A DNA stretch of 64,000 nucleotides, from contig JAFGCW010000048.1 of NCBI GenBank assembly GCA_016932435.1, forward strand, positions 47,217 to 111,216, read 5' to 3'. The position numbers were made by a program, and so were the translations under genes. This document shows, piece by piece, positions 26,624 to 36,466 of the stretch. The notes under the pieces were generated by a model. It was not told where the DNA came from. It worked only from the letters and a program-made list of their open reading frames with translations, and searched no databases. Source of the DNA: Dehalococcoidales bacterium (GTDB lineage: Bacteria > Chloroflexota > Dehalococcoidia > Dehalococcoidales > UBA2162). Numbering within the stretch: position 1 is the stretch's first letter; each line of letters opens with the position of its first letter.

Positions 26624-27310
26624 ATGCAGATAGCCATAGATACATCAACCGAAACCGCAGGTCTTGCCCTGGTGGAAAACAGTCGGATTCTGGCCGAACT
26701 GACCTGGAATTGCGTCAAAAACCATACCGTCCAGCTTCTGCCGAATCTGAACTATCTCCTGGAGCAAAACTCCCTCAGCCTTGAATCAACCGACTGTATA
26801 ATAGTCGCCAGGGGCCCCGGAAGCTACAACGGCCTGCGGGTAGGAATCAGTACTGCCAGAGGGCTTGCTTACAGTCTCGATATCCCGGTTGTCGGGATCA
26901 GCACTCTTGAAACAGAAGCCTGGCAGCACGCCGGAACGAGACTTCCTGTCTGTCCGATCCTGAACGCTGGTAGAGAAGAAGTCGCCACAACACTTTATCG
27001 GCAGACTGACGACGGCTGGGTACAACTTGAGGAAGAACACCTGACAACACTGGATGACCTGTGTTCATTGATTAAGACTAAAACCGTATTTTGCGGTGAA
27101 TATACTTATAAAATAGCTGATGAACTCAAAGCAAAACTGGGCGACAAGGTGGTAATCGTATCACCCTTTGCTGGTCTTAGACGGGCTGGATTTCTCGCAG
27201 AGCTTGGTCTGAAACGGATCGAAGCAGGAGACTATGACGATACCGCTACGCTTCAACCGCGTTATTTCAGAGGTCCGTCGATTACCAGACCGAAACCCGG
27301 TAAGAAATAA
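26624..27310 (+). CDS. tsaB: tRNA threonylcarbamoyladenosine biosynthesis protein TsaB
   Basis: Inactive ASKHA-fold scaffold partner of TsaD and TsaE in t6A synthesis. 228 residues. IAIDTSTETAGLAL at the start, GPGSYNGLRVGISTARGLAY and STLETEAW are the family signatures. Starts one base after the MutS-like gene. tsaD and rimI, its usual companions, are not in the window. Confidence 0.94.
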   Translation: MQIAIDTSTETAGLALVENSRILAELTWNCVKNHTVQLLPNLNYLLEQNSLSLESTDCIIVARGPGSYNGLRVGISTARGLAYSLDIPVVGISTLETEAWQHAGTRLPVCPILNAGREEVATTLYRQTDDGWVQLEEEHLTTLDDLCSLIKTKTVFCGEYTYKIADELKAKLGDKVVIVSPFAGLRRAGFLAELGLKRIEAGDYDDTATLQPRYFRGPSITRPKPGKK

Positions 27311-27364
27311 CATTGGATTGTAGTATACTAAGTGAGGAAAACGGTAACGAAACAAGGAGTGAAC

Positions 27365-27784
27365 ATGGAACGATCTCTTATATTGGTAAAGCCTGATGCA
27401 ATGGAAAGAAAAGCAGGTGGAAGTATCCTTGCCAGGTTTGAAAGCCAGGGGCTTAAGATAGTCGGGCTGAAAATGCTGCATGTCGACGAAGAACTGGCTA
27501 AAAAACACTATGAAATGCACGTCGGAAAACCTTTCTTCAATGACCTGCTTGAGTATATAACCTCAACACCGATAATCGCCGCTGTCCTGGAAGGTGAAGG
27601 AGCCGTGGAGAAGATCAGGAAGATCATGGGAGTTACCGACCCTGCGAAAGCTGATCCAGGCACCATAAGGAAAGATTTCGGTATCGATATTCAGCGGAAT
27701 GCCGTGCACGGTTCCGATTCGCCGGAGTCTGCTGAAAGAGAGATTAACCTGTTTTTCGGCAAAGACCAGGTCTTTAATTACTGA
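27365..27784 (+). CDS. ndk: Nucleoside diphosphate kinase
   Basis: Equalises nucleoside triphosphate pools via a phosphohistidine. 139 residues; LILVKPDAMER, the catalytic His115 in NAVHGSDS and the terminal EINLFF are present. The ATG at 27365 has AAGGAG five bases upstream; earlier in-frame starts lack support. The 3' end overlaps rsfS on the opposite strand by 7 bases. Confidence 0.97.
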   Translation: MERSLILVKPDAMERKAGGSILARFESQGLKIVGLKMLHVDEELAKKHYEMHVGKPFFNDLLEYITSTPIIAAVLEGEGAVEKIRKIMGVTDPAKADPGTIRKDFGIDIQRNAVHGSDSPESAEREINLFFGKDQVFNY

Positions 27785-28122
27785 ATCCTGAGGAGAGCGT
27801 TAGCTTCACTCCATAATTCATCGAGTTGATATAATTCTCTTTCATAGGTAGCGAATATGTGTACGATCACGTCGCCAAAGTCAAGCAGCATCCAGCCGGA
27901 ATCTGTTGCACCTTCACGATGATGGGGAAGAACCCCTTCTTTCTTGAGAACGTGTTCAATTTCTTCGAAGATTGTCTTTATCTGCCGGGAACTCTCGCCG
28001 CTGCATATCACAAAGTAATCAGCGAAGCTGCATACCTTGCTGGTATCCAGTAGAACTACATTAGATGCCTGCTTGTCGCTGGCAATTTCTACAGCTTTAT
28101 GAGCTATTTCCAGTGATTCCAG
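27778..28122 (-). CDS. rsfS: Ribosome silencing factor RsfS with a probable CUG start
   Basis: Binds L14 and blocks subunit joining in nutrient limitation. The first canonical start, GTG at 28011, would lose a third of the domain. The frame extends upstream with typical RsfS sequence (AHKAVEIASDKQASNVVLLD, then ADYFVICSG) to an in-frame TAG at 28126-28128, and the extension contains no ATG, GTG or TTG. A CTG at 28122 has GGAGG (28131-28135) exactly 8 bases upstream. This gives 114 residues, the normal family length. An extended -10 box TGA-TATAAT (28168-28163) lies 41 bases before the start. Confidence 0.9.
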   Translation of the reverse strand: MESLEIAHKAVEIASDKQASNVVLLDTSKVCSFADYFVICSGESSRQIKTIFEEIEHVLKKEGVLPHHREGATDSGWMLLDFGDVIVHIFATYERELYQLDELWSEANALLRIQ

Positions 28123-28204
28123 GGACTATTCCTCCGTTTCAGGTAAATCCGTTTCTCCCATAATTATATCATAATCTCAGTTTACGGTTATCTATTCCTC
28201 TCCG

Positions 28205-29665
28205 CTAATACTCCTCACCATCCGATGGATCCTGAGTCTTGATTCCGCCGATATATCCTCCGGCTTTCACCACTTCTACAGGTTCAGGATTCGACGGCAT
28301 GTTGAACTGCGGTGCTTTTACCTTGTCGCGTTTTAGGTCTCTAACAGTTAAGAAAAGGAGTACAACCACAAGCAGGAAAGAAAGACCGTCCGAAATCGGG
28401 AACGAATACCAGATTCCGTCCAGTCCCCAGATATTCGACAGAATAAATATTAACGGTAACAGGAATATTATCTGCCTTGATGTCGTAACCAGAAATGTGG
28501 AGAAGGCCTTGCCCAGTGACTGGAATACCGTTTGTCCCACCATCTGGAATCCTATGAGATAGGCTGCCAAGAAGAGTATCTTAGCCGCACTCGAACTCGA
28601 TTGTATCAGTTCGGCATCTTGCGTGAAAATATGCATCATCGGTTCTGCGAAAAGGAACACTATTAAGAAAGCCACGATAGCGAAACAGGTGGAGACGATC
28701 AGCGCCAGTTTGATCGACGCCAGTGCTCTGTCATAGCGTCCCGCTCCGTATGAGAATCCCAAAAGCGGCTGCAGTCCCTGTCCCACACTCATGATCGGGA
28801 TGAAGAAGAACGTCATGGAACGGTGAATCATGCCGAACGAAGCTATGGCCATTTCTCCCCCATATGACTTGAGAAGGTTGTTCATTAACATTTGAACGAA
28901 ACTACCGCCGGCAGTCATGACCAGTGCTCCAAGACCTATTGACATCATTTCTCTGGTGATCTTCCAGTCAGGGATATAATTCTTCACATGAATTTTCAGT
29001 GTCGAATTACCCGACAAATAGTAACGTAGCACAAGTCCGGTGGTAAGGAATTCAGAGATAACCGTCGCTATAGCGGCTCCTTGGATACCCATATTGAGCC
29101 ATAATACGAATACCGCATCCAGCACTATATTCAGCGCGAATGACACTACCATGCATAACATCGCGTACCGGGCATTGCCTTCCGACCTGATGAGATTGCT
29201 CAATCCCATACCGCCAATCCGGAATACCATGCCCGCCATGATGATATTGAAATATGGTCTGGCATAAGGAAGAATAGCATCCGATGCACCAGCCAGCCTT
29301 AACCAGAACGTTGAAGCAGCAAGACCTCCTATGGCTATTACCAGACCAATAGCCGCCGAGTAAAAAATTGCGTTACCGAGTGTTCGTTCTGATTTTTTAT
29401 AATCGTCTGCCCCCAGCGATCTCGATATAATCGAAGACGCTCCCATGCCTATCATCATTCCCATACCCATCCCCAGTATCTGGAGAGGGAAAACAATGGT
29501 CAGTCCCGCAATTCCGAGAGGGCCGACTATCTGTCCGATGAATATCGTGTCTACTACATTATAAAGAGCCATAACCGCTGCGCCGATGGCAGCAGGATAA
29601 GACAGCTTCCACAGCACTTTGCCTACGCTTTCACTGGCAAGCAATCCCTGTCGTCTATCTATCAT
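28205..29665 (-). CDS. MATE family multidrug/Na+ antiporter
   Basis: A 486-residue protein with about twelve transmembrane helices in two homologous halves, starting with LWKLSYPAAIGAAVMALYNV. VDTIFIGQ and the glycine-rich GMGMGMMIGMGASSIISR fit the NorM/DinF/MepA-type efflux family. Expected to export drugs or metabolites in exchange for Na+ or H+. It lies downstream of a MarR regulator on the same strand, the usual arrangement for an inducible efflux pump. Confidence 0.92.
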   Translation of the reverse strand: MIDRRQGLLASESVGKVLWKLSYPAAIGAAVMALYNVVDTIFIGQIVGPLGIAGLTIVFPLQILGMGMGMMIGMGASSIISRSLGADDYKKSERTLGNAIFYSAAIGLVIAIGGLAASTFWLRLAGASDAILPYARPYFNIIMAGMVFRIGGMGLSNLIRSEGNARYAMLCMVVSFALNIVLDAVFVLWLNMGIQGAAIATVISEFLTTGLVLRYYLSGNSTLKIHVKNYIPDWKITREMMSIGLGALVMTAGGSFVQMLMNNLLKSYGGEMAIASFGMIHRSMTFFFIPIMSVGQGLQPLLGFSYGAGRYDRALASIKLALIVSTCFAIVAFLIVFLFAEPMMHIFTQDAELIQSSSSAAKILFLAAYLIGFQMVGQTVFQSLGKAFSTFLVTTSRQIIFLLPLIFILSNIWGLDGIWYSFPISDGLSFLLVVVLLFLTVRDLKRDKVKAPQFNMPSNPEPVEVVKAGGYIGGIKTQDPSDGEEY

Positions 29666-29724
29666 TAACTGTTAACCTTTCTAATCAACCATGCTCGTAG
29701 GCTGTTACCGCAGATAGTTTCTAT

Positions 29725-30180
29725 TTAGTCGAGTTTTGAAAATATTCCCTTGATATTATGCAGTGACGCGGATAACTCTCTCAGTTCGTCATTGGTAAGA
29801 GCGGAGAGTGCTTCCCTGGTAGCGTTTATTACCTGTTTATCACGCGCTTTTATGATTGATTTACCCTTATCCTTCAATCGGATATTCAACATTCTTCGAT
29901 CGTCTTCGTTTGTTTCACGTTCGACGATATCGAGTTCAACCAGCCTGTCTATCAGGTGCGTCATCTGGGGTCTGGCTATCTGGAGTCTCTCGCCAATCTC
30001 GGCAACATGAAGCGTGCCGGCTTCTTCCAGCAGTTTCATTATTTCGAAATGCGGCGGGGCAATATCTTCCTTGAAACTCGTCACTACCGTTTTTATCAGT
30101 TTATACCTGATACTCCGGTGAATAAGCGGCAGAGTAGTAAACAGATCATAGGCAACACTGTCAAGAATCTTCTTCTCCAT
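29725..30180 (-). CDS. MarR family transcriptional regulator
   Basis: 151 residues with a winged helix-turn-helix: LHVAEIGERLQIARPQMTHLIDRLVELDIVER for the HTH and NEDDRRMLNIRLKDKGK for the wing. Probably represses its own gene and the MATE transporter 59 bases downstream, and is released by a transported compound; this is inferred from family and context. Good GAGGGGG ribosome site. Confidence 0.92.
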   Translation of the reverse strand: MEKKILDSVAYDLFTTLPLIHRSIRYKLIKTVVTSFKEDIAPPHFEIMKLLEEAGTLHVAEIGERLQIARPQMTHLIDRLVELDIVERETNEDDRRMLNIRLKDKGKSIIKARDKQVINATREALSALTNDELRELSASLHNIKGIFSKLD

Positions 30181-30204
30181 TTATTCCCCCTCTAATAGCG
30201 CCAT

Positions 30205-30335
30205 TTTATTAAATAAATATTTTATAAACAAAATAATTCACTATATAAACTATTTTAGCACGTTTTTCCGTATAGTGGAAGTAAAGAAAATATAAACATT
30301 TGATTGTGATAACAGATATATGTAAATATTTAATA
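30205..30335. promoter_or_regulatory. AT-rich divergent control region of the marR-MATE operon
   Basis: The 191 bases between marR and the next gene are very AT-rich. Two copies of AAATATTT with flanking A/T dyads are seen (near 30216-30226 and 30323-30332) and could be MarR-type operators. I could not pick a convincing -35/-10 pair. Confidence 0.3.
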
Positions 30336-30371
30336 CTCATTTCCATTAAGGATTAATTGGGGGATGTTATT

Positions 30372-31199
30372 ATGACAGGACTGCTGTTCGGAACAGCGGG
30401 AAAACCTCGTAGTACCCAAGGAGAATCGACCATAAGCGCTGTCGAGCGTATAACTGAACTCGGATTAGGCTGTATGGAGATCGAGTTCGTCAGGGGAGTT
30501 GATATGAAAGAGGATGTCGCGGTTGAAGTTGCGAAGACAGCTTCCGAACACAATATAAAACTGTCAGCTCATGCCCCTTACTACATCAACCTGAATGCAA
30601 AGGAACCGGGAAAAATTACAGCCAGCAAAGAGAGAATTTTACGTTCGGCAAAAATAGCGTCTTTATGCGGAGCACAGAGTGTGGTCGTTCATACTGCCTA
30701 CTTCATGGGCGATCCGCCTGAAATCGCCTACCCGAAGATAAAGCAGAATCTGAAAGACACTCTGGAAATACTGGAACAGGAAGGGATTGAGATAATCATC
30801 AGACCCGAGGTTATGGGAAAAAGCAGTCAGTTCGGCACCTTGGATGAAGTTATCAGACTTTGCTCAGAACTTGAGGGCACGGCACCCTGTATAGACTTCG
30901 CTCATAATCACGCCCTGAAGGGCGAAATGAATACCTATGAGGAATTCGCCGATGTACTCAACAGGATAGAATCAGCGTTCGGAAGGTCTGCTCTCGACGA
31001 TATGCATATCCACTGTTCCGGTATCAAGTATGGCCCGAAAGGTGAACTCAAACACCTTTTCCTTGAAGAGTCAGACTTTAACTACAAGGAACTGCTTCAG
31101 ACGCTGAAGGATTTCGATGTCAAAGGACTCCTGATATGCGAAAGCCCCGACCCGGAACCCGATGCTCTGCTCATGCAAATGTATTATGACAACCTATAA
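30372..31199 (+). CDS. Endonuclease IV-like TIM-barrel protein (AP endonuclease family 2)
   Basis: 275 residues related to Nfo/xylose isomerase-like barrels. LSAHAPYYINL (His in the first metal motif), VVHTAYFMG, IRPEVMG and CIDFAHNHA, with DDMHIHCSGI near the end, supply the His, Glu and Asp ligands of a trinuclear zinc site. The classical substrate is an abasic site in DNA, but this subfamily is divergent from E. coli Nfo and the true substrate is uncertain. The ATG at 30372 has GGGGG nine bases upstream; a TTG at 30357 is less likely. Confidence 0.82.
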   Translation: MTGLLFGTAGKPRSTQGESTISAVERITELGLGCMEIEFVRGVDMKEDVAVEVAKTASEHNIKLSAHAPYYINLNAKEPGKITASKERILRSAKIASLCGAQSVVVHTAYFMGDPPEIAYPKIKQNLKDTLEILEQEGIEIIIRPEVMGKSSQFGTLDEVIRLCSELEGTAPCIDFAHNHALKGEMNTYEEFADVLNRIESAFGRSALDDMHIHCSGIKYGPKGELKHLFLEESDFNYKELLQTLKDFDVKGLLICESPDPEPDALLMQMYYDNL

Positions 31200-31259
31200 C
31201 GAGCTTTATGGTTATGTATCTCTAGCTGTATGTCCAGCTTCCCTATGTACCGATATATC

Positions 31260-31268
31260 TGGTATAAT
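31260..31268 (+). promoter_or_regulatory. Extended -10 promoter of ftsH
   Basis: TGG followed directly by TATAAT (31263-31268) is an extended -10 element. Transcription would start near 31275, giving a leader of about 32 bases that contains the AAGGTG ribosome site of ftsH. No clear -35. Confidence 0.6.
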
Positions 31269-31306
31269 AGGCTAGGTTCTCAGGCGAACTTACATAAGGT
31301 GAAGAA

Positions 31307-33244
31307 ATGGGATTAAACTGGAAACGAAGCGGATTATTATATATTGTTATCCTCGTAGGAGCAGTATCCGTAGCAACTCTATTGCTGACTACTCCCCAAA
31401 AACCAGCCGAACTTCCGTTGAATGAAGTCATAGCCATGTCTAACAGCAACCAGATAGATAATATTCTGGAAGAATATCCATGGCTTACGGTGACCAAGAC
31501 CGACGGTACGGTAGTAAAAACGAATATCAATAACCATAATTACTGGGAACTTACCGAGCTCGGGCTCAACAAGGACGTTGAATATGAAATCAAGTCCGGT
31601 GGCATAGACTGGGGTAACTGGTTGATAGGGCTTTTACCTTTTGTCCTGTTCGGCGGGTTCATCATGTATATATTTTTCCGCGCTCGTGGTGCCAACAACC
31701 AGGCAATGAGTTTCGGTAGAAGTCGCGCCAGGCTGCTTCCAATGGATAAACCCTCGGCATCATTCGATGATGTTGCCGGTGAAGACGAAGCCAAGCAGGA
31801 ACTCACCGAAGTCGTGGAATTCCTGAAATCGCGTGAAAAATTCCAGAGCCTCGGCGCCCGTATCCCGAAGGGTGTCCTCCTGGTAGGACCTCCCGGCACA
31901 GGTAAGACTCTCATGGCACGTGCCGTCGCGGGAGAAGCTGGAGTCCCCTTCTTCTCCATAAGCGGAAGTGAGTTCGTTGAAATGTTCGTCGGCGTCGGTG
32001 CTTCGAGAGTACGCGACCTGTTCGACCAGGCTAAACGCCATACACCATGCATTATTTTCGTCGATGAAATCGACGCTGTCGGACGGCAGCGAGGAGCAGG
32101 ACTTGGCGGCAGTCATGACGAACGCGAGCAGACATTGAACCAGATACTTACGGAAATGGACGGCTTCGATACAAATGCCAGCGTTATCGTTTTAGCAGCA
32201 ACCAACCGTCCTGATATTCTCGATCCCGCCCTGCTGCGTCCCGGAAGATTCGACCGGCGAGTAATTCTGAATATTCCTGATATTGCCGGACGCGAAGCAA
32301 TCTTGAGAGTCCACTCAAAAGATAAACCGATAGACAAAGACGTAAACCTCGAAATGCTGGCGAAACAGACTGCCGGATTCAGCGGAGCTGATCTAGAAAA
32401 CCTGATTAATGAGGCTGCAATTCTGGCTGCCAGGAACAACAAGAAAGTGGTCAGCATGGAGGAACTTGAAGAGTCCATCGACAAGGTGCAACTCGGACCC
32501 GAGAGAAAGAGTCGGCGTATCAGTCCCAAAGAGAAAGAGATTACCGCCTATCACGAAGCAGGACATGCTTTTGTAGGGCACGTACTTCCGAATATTGAAC
32601 CGGTCCGGAAAATAACGATAATTCCTCGTGGTATGGCGGGAGGTTACACCAAAGTACTCGAAGAAGACCGCACCATCTATACTCGTTCCCTACTCAAAGA
32701 TATGCTGGCTTTCCTCCTGGCAGGTCATGCTGCCGAAGACCTGATCTTTAATGAAAGAACATCCGGGCCGCACTCCGATATCAAGCAGGCGACTACATGG
32801 GCACGCCGAATGGTCATAGACCTCGGTATGAGTGACAAGCTGGGTCCACGTACTTTCGGTGATAAACAAGAACTGGTATTCCTTGGAAGAGAGATTTCCG
32901 AGCAGCGAGATTACTCCGAGAGATTCGCCCTAGAGATAGACCGTGAAGTAAATAAACTTATCGACGAAGGGTATTCTACAGCCAAGAAAATACTCTCCGA
33001 GAATAAAGACAAACTCGTAACCATCGCAGATGCTCTACTGATTAAGGAGACTCTCGAAGGTGATGAGCTTGAAGAATTATTCAATACTCTTACCGGCAAA
33101 GAGATAAAAAAGAAATCAAAGAAAGTCACTGTCAAGGCAGAAGACTCTCTCGAAAAGCCGAAAGCGAAACGCAGGACCAAAAAAGCCCCGATAATTACGG
33201 ACCCTTTGCCCAAGCAGACTCCGCCATTGCCTGATTCACCGTAA
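31307..33244 (+). CDS. ftsH: ATP-dependent zinc metalloprotease FtsH
   Basis: Membrane-anchored AAA+ protease of 645 residues that degrades misfolded membrane proteins and regulators. Transmembrane helices at about 8-27 and 104-124 flank a small external domain; Walker A GPPGTGKT (194-201), Walker [10 protein letters not shown], the second region of homology [20 protein letters not shown], and the zinc motif HEAGH at 416-420. The C-terminal tail is Lys- and Pro-rich and likely disordered. Confidence 0.98.
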   Translation: MGLNWKRSGLLYIVILVGAVSVATLLLTTPQKPAELPLNEVIAMSNSNQIDNILEEYPWLTVTKTDGTVVKTNINNHNYWELTELGLNKDVEYEIKSGGIDWGNWLIGLLPFVLFGGFIMYIFFRARGANNQAMSFGRSRARLLPMDKPSASFDDVAGEDEAKQELTEVVEFLKSREKFQSLGARIPKGVLLVGPPGTGKTLMARAVAGEAGVPFFSISGSEFVEMFVGVGASRVRDLFDQAKRHTPCIIFVDEIDAVGRQRGAGLGGSHDEREQTLNQILTEMDGFDTNASVIVLAATNRPDILDPALLRPGRFDRRVILNIPDIAGREAILRVHSKDKPIDKDVNLEMLAKQTAGFSGADLENLINEAAILAARNNKKVVSMEELEESIDKVQLGPERKSRRISPKEKEITAYHEAGHAFVGHVLPNIEPVRKITIIPRGMAGGYTKVLEEDRTIYTRSLLKDMLAFLLAGHAAEDLIFNERTSGPHSDIKQATTWARRMVIDLGMSDKLGPRTFGDKQELVFLGREISEQRDYSERFALEIDREVNKLIDEGYSTAKKILSENKDKLVTIADALLIKETLEGDELEELFNTLTGKEIKKKSKKVTVKAEDSLEKPKAKRRTKKAPIITDPLPKQTPPLPDSP

Positions 33245-33303
33245 AATTAATTCCGGAAAAAATCTCATATGTCATCGTCAGATTGTTAGATGGTTAGTAC
33301 AGT

Positions 33304-33711
33304 ATGATTAAAATTACGGATAATCCCTTGTCACCTGAAAGTATAATCAGCAAGGTAAAGACGCCCGGAAGCGGATGCGTTCTGTCATACGTAGGTCTAA
33401 TCCGTGATACTTCTTATGGTAAACAGGTTGCGTCTGTAGAATACGGAGATCCCGATGGTACAGCTGAAGACGGATTACAGAAAATAGCTGATGAGCTTAA
33501 ACAGACGTGGATACTGAACGAAGTTTCTATTCACCATAGGATTGGTAAGCTCAATGTTGGAGACATCAACCTGGTTCTTGCCATTTCATCAGCTCACAGG
33601 GGTGAAGCCTTCGCCGCCTGCCAGCGTGCAGTCGACCTCTTCAAAGAAAAACTCCCGACCAGTAAGGTGGAAACCTACACTGACGGGAGTGTTAAATCAG
33701 GTAGCGACTAA
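33304..33711 (+). CDS. moaE: Molybdopterin synthase catalytic subunit (MoaE)
   Basis: 135 residues. VLSYVGLIRDTS, SIHHRIGKLNVGD, SSAHRGEAFAACQRAVDLFK and the catalytic lysines in FKEKLPTSKVE identify MoaE, which with MoaD inserts the dithiolene sulfurs of the molybdenum cofactor. The usual WKKE near the end is replaced by SKVE. No other moa gene is in the window. There is no Shine-Dalgarno before the ATG. Confidence 0.88.
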   Translation: MIKITDNPLSPESIISKVKTPGSGCVLSYVGLIRDTSYGKQVASVEYGDPDGTAEDGLQKIADELKQTWILNEVSIHHRIGKLNVGDINLVLAISSAHRGEAFAACQRAVDLFKEKLPTSKVETYTDGSVKSGSD

Positions 33712-34677
33712 TTACTTTTTCCTGATTATCATGTAATTCGCCAGTTCTACCAGGCAGGTACGTGTCTCGCATTCAGGTAATTTCCCGATATCATGACATG
33801 CCTTCCGACAATAGTTTTCCGCTATTTCATAACACTCGTCGACAATGGTAGAATTCTTGACGATTTCAATAGCCCTGTCGATTTCCGCCTGCCCGTCTTT
33901 CTTTTTAAATAACTCGATGATCGGATTATCTTCCGGATATTTTTCCATTATCAATAAAGATGGCAAGGTAATGGTACCCTGAGTCAGGTCGGACCCTACC
34001 GGTTTACCAAGTTCATCTTCAGTGCTGGTAAAATCCAGAATATCATCCACGATCTGAAAAGCTACTCCCAGGTTATAACCATAATCGACCAGTATATGTA
34101 TAGATTCTTCAGGAGCATCGCTTAACACCGCGCCTGATTCGGTAGAAAGGGAAAACAGGGCTGCCGTCTTTTTTGCGATTCTGCCAAAATATTTATCTCT
34201 GGACTGTTCCGGATTGAAAGAGTTATACGCCTGGTCTATCTCTCCACTCGATATCGTTTTTAACGTAGCCGAGAACTGCCTGATAACACGCAGGTTATCG
34301 GTCGCTGCGCACAATCCTCCAGCCTCTGCAAACAGATAATCACCAAGTAAAACTGCCTGTTCATCACCCCATAGCCTGTATACGGTCGATCTGCCACGCC
34401 GCATTGTCGAATGGTCGATAGCATCATCATGCACAAGGGTTGCCGTATGCATCACTTCAACCGACGTCGCCATGTTAAGGAGAAGATCCAGATTATAGTT
34501 GTAAAACTTTCCGGCGAGCAGAGTAAGAGCCGGTCTTATCATCTTTCCGGTGTTTTTCAGGCTGTAATCCACGAGTTCTGCAAGGTGAGAAAAATCTACC
34601 TTGCTTATCTCATTCAATTTTTCCTCAACTTTTATAAGGTCGTTTTCTACCGGAGCGTATATCTCGTTTAAAACCAC
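33712..34677 (-). CDS. Polyprenyl (octaprenyl/heptaprenyl-type) diphosphate synthase
   Basis: Trans-isoprenyl diphosphate synthase of 321 residues. First aspartate-rich motif DDAID at 84-88 with the arginine pair in MRRG, second motif VDDILDFTS near 213. Bulk before the first motif (VMHTATLVHDD) suggests a long-chain product for quinones or similar carriers, but the chain length cannot be read from sequence alone. It abuts moaE tail to tail. Confidence 0.92.
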   Translation of the reverse strand: MVLNEIYAPVENDLIKVEEKLNEISKVDFSHLAELVDYSLKNTGKMIRPALTLLAGKFYNYNLDLLLNMATSVEVMHTATLVHDDAIDHSTMRRGRSTVYRLWGDEQAVLLGDYLFAEAGGLCAATDNLRVIRQFSATLKTISSGEIDQAYNSFNPEQSRDKYFGRIAKKTAALFSLSTESGAVLSDAPEESIHILVDYGYNLGVAFQIVDDILDFTSTEDELGKPVGSDLTQGTITLPSLLIMEKYPEDNPIIELFKKKDGQAEIDRAIEIVKNSTIVDECYEIAENYCRKACHDIGKLPECETRTCLVELANYMIIRKK

Positions 34678-34722
34678 GCTTCCCCCTTTCTGTATGATAT
34701 AGGAAATATGCCGCAGTTAATA

Positions 34723-36432
34723 CTATGCGTCTTGAGTCTGCCCGAGTTTAGCTACTTCTTCCTCTACAATTTCCGGATCAAGCTTGGTAAAGAGCGGTTT
34801 TGGAGACTGAAGTAACTGACCTGGTACGGGCATCTCCGAGTAGACACCGAATTCTTCGATTTTTCCTTCATAGCCCAGGTATTCGTGTAATTTCTGGGAT
34901 GTGAAAGGCAGGAACGGATGCATCATGGTCTTGAGTCGAATTATCACTGCAAGAGTGACATATAAAGACACGGCCGCCTTTTCCCGGTCTTGCTTGATCA
35001 CTTTCCAGGGTTCTTTTTCATCAAGGTACCGGTTCGCATCATGAGCCAGGCTCATCACAGTTGTGATAGCCTGTTTAAAATGGCATCGTGCGAGATGTCC
35101 TTCATCGCCCAGGACATTGTCTATAATTGTCATGGATTTGTTTATCAGTGCGTTATCTTTCTCATCGAGTGGTATTTCTCCATCGCCGGCACCCATATCT
35201 TCAAGGGTGGGAATCCGTCCGTCGTAGTTTTTGTAGGTGAAGGTAAGTACTCTATTGACGAGATTCCCGTAGGTAGCTACCAGTTCATCATTATTCCGTC
35301 TGACAAACTCAGCCCAGGTAAAATCAGTATCGCTTGTTTCAGGCATATTGATGGAAAGCAAGTAACGCAGCGGGTCGGGATCATACCTCTCCAGAAATTC
35401 GTTCAATTCGATCGACCAGTTATGGCTTTTCGAACTTTTTTTACTCTCGATAGTAAGAAACTCATTGGCCGGTACATCATAGGGAAGGTTCAGTCCTTCA
35501 TATCCCATCAACATTGCCGGCCAGTTCATAGTATGGAAAACGATGTTATCTTTACCTATGAAATAATACGCTCTGGTCTCCTCCTGCCAAAAATCCTTCC
35601 ACTTTTCAGGTTCTCTACAGGATTTCGCCCACTCTTTACTTGCTGAAAGGTATCCGATGATATTTTCGAACCATACATAGATACGTTTATCTTCAAATCC
35701 TTCTACCGGTATTGTAATTCCCCAGTCTATATCCCTAGTAATTGCTCTGTCGTGCAGCCCTTCTTTTAGAAAACCAAGTGTAAAATTTCGTACGTTTGGC
35801 CGCCAGTGGTTCTGCTTTTCTACCCATTCTGTAAGTCTTTCCTGGAAGGCACTTAGTTTCAGGAAGAAGTGTTCGGTTTCTCTGAATTCAGGCGAAGTCC
35901 CACAATGGATACAGCGTGATTCTTTAAGTTCAGCCGCGTTTAATGGCTTGCCGCACTGGTCGCACTGGTCGCCGCGAGCTCCTGCATCATCACAATACGG
36001 GCAGGTCCCTTCGACGTACCGGTCAGGCAGAAAACGTCCGCAATTCGGACAATACGGCTGTGACGTACTTGATTTATAGATATATCCATTTTTCTGAAGT
36101 GTCAGGAACATATCATGCACCACTTCTGCATGGTTGGCGGTACCAGTAGAAGTATACACGTCCCATGAAATCCCAAGGTTCTGCCACGATTTGAGAAAAC
36201 TGTTATGGTACCTCTCGGCAATTACATCCGGTGTTTTACCTTCCTGCTCGGCTTTGATCGTTATTGGGGTACCATGCTGGTCCGAACCGGAAGCCATCAG
36301 TACTTCGTTACCCTTTATCCGGTGGTACCGCGCAAATATATCTGCCGGTAGATTCGCTCCGGCGATGTGACCGAGATGAAGCGGCCCGTTTGCGTACGGC
36401 CAGCCGACACCAATGAAAATTCTCTCACTCAT
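34723..36432 (-). CDS. metG: Methionine--tRNA ligase
   Basis: 569-residue class I synthetase. HLGH at 19-22 (HIGH), four cysteine pairs (CPNC, CPYC, CDQC, CIHC) of the two-knuckle zinc insertion, and an anticodon-binding helical domain at the C-terminus. The KMSKS loop, near residue 330, reads KKSSKSHN, so the methionine is lost but the second lysine remains. There is no C-terminal EMAP II dimerisation domain. Confidence 0.95.
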   Translation of the reverse strand: MSERIFIGVGWPYANGPLHLGHIAGANLPADIFARYHRIKGNEVLMASGSDQHGTPITIKAEQEGKTPDVIAERYHNSFLKSWQNLGISWDVYTSTGTANHAEVVHDMFLTLQKNGYIYKSSTSQPYCPNCGRFLPDRYVEGTCPYCDDAGARGDQCDQCGKPLNAAELKESRCIHCGTSPEFRETEHFFLKLSAFQERLTEWVEKQNHWRPNVRNFTLGFLKEGLHDRAITRDIDWGITIPVEGFEDKRIYVWFENIIGYLSASKEWAKSCREPEKWKDFWQEETRAYYFIGKDNIVFHTMNWPAMLMGYEGLNLPYDVPANEFLTIESKKSSKSHNWSIELNEFLERYDPDPLRYLLSINMPETSDTDFTWAEFVRRNNDELVATYGNLVNRVLTFTYKNYDGRIPTLEDMGAGDGEIPLDEKDNALINKSMTIIDNVLGDEGHLARCHFKQAITTVMSLAHDANRYLDEKEPWKVIKQDREKAAVSLYVTLAVIIRLKTMMHPFLPFTSQKLHEYLGYEGKIEEFGVYSEMPVPGQLLQSPKPLFTKLDPEIVEEEVAKLGQTQDA

Positions 36433-36466
36433 AATAATTCACCATACATTAATACGTAAGCGTTCT

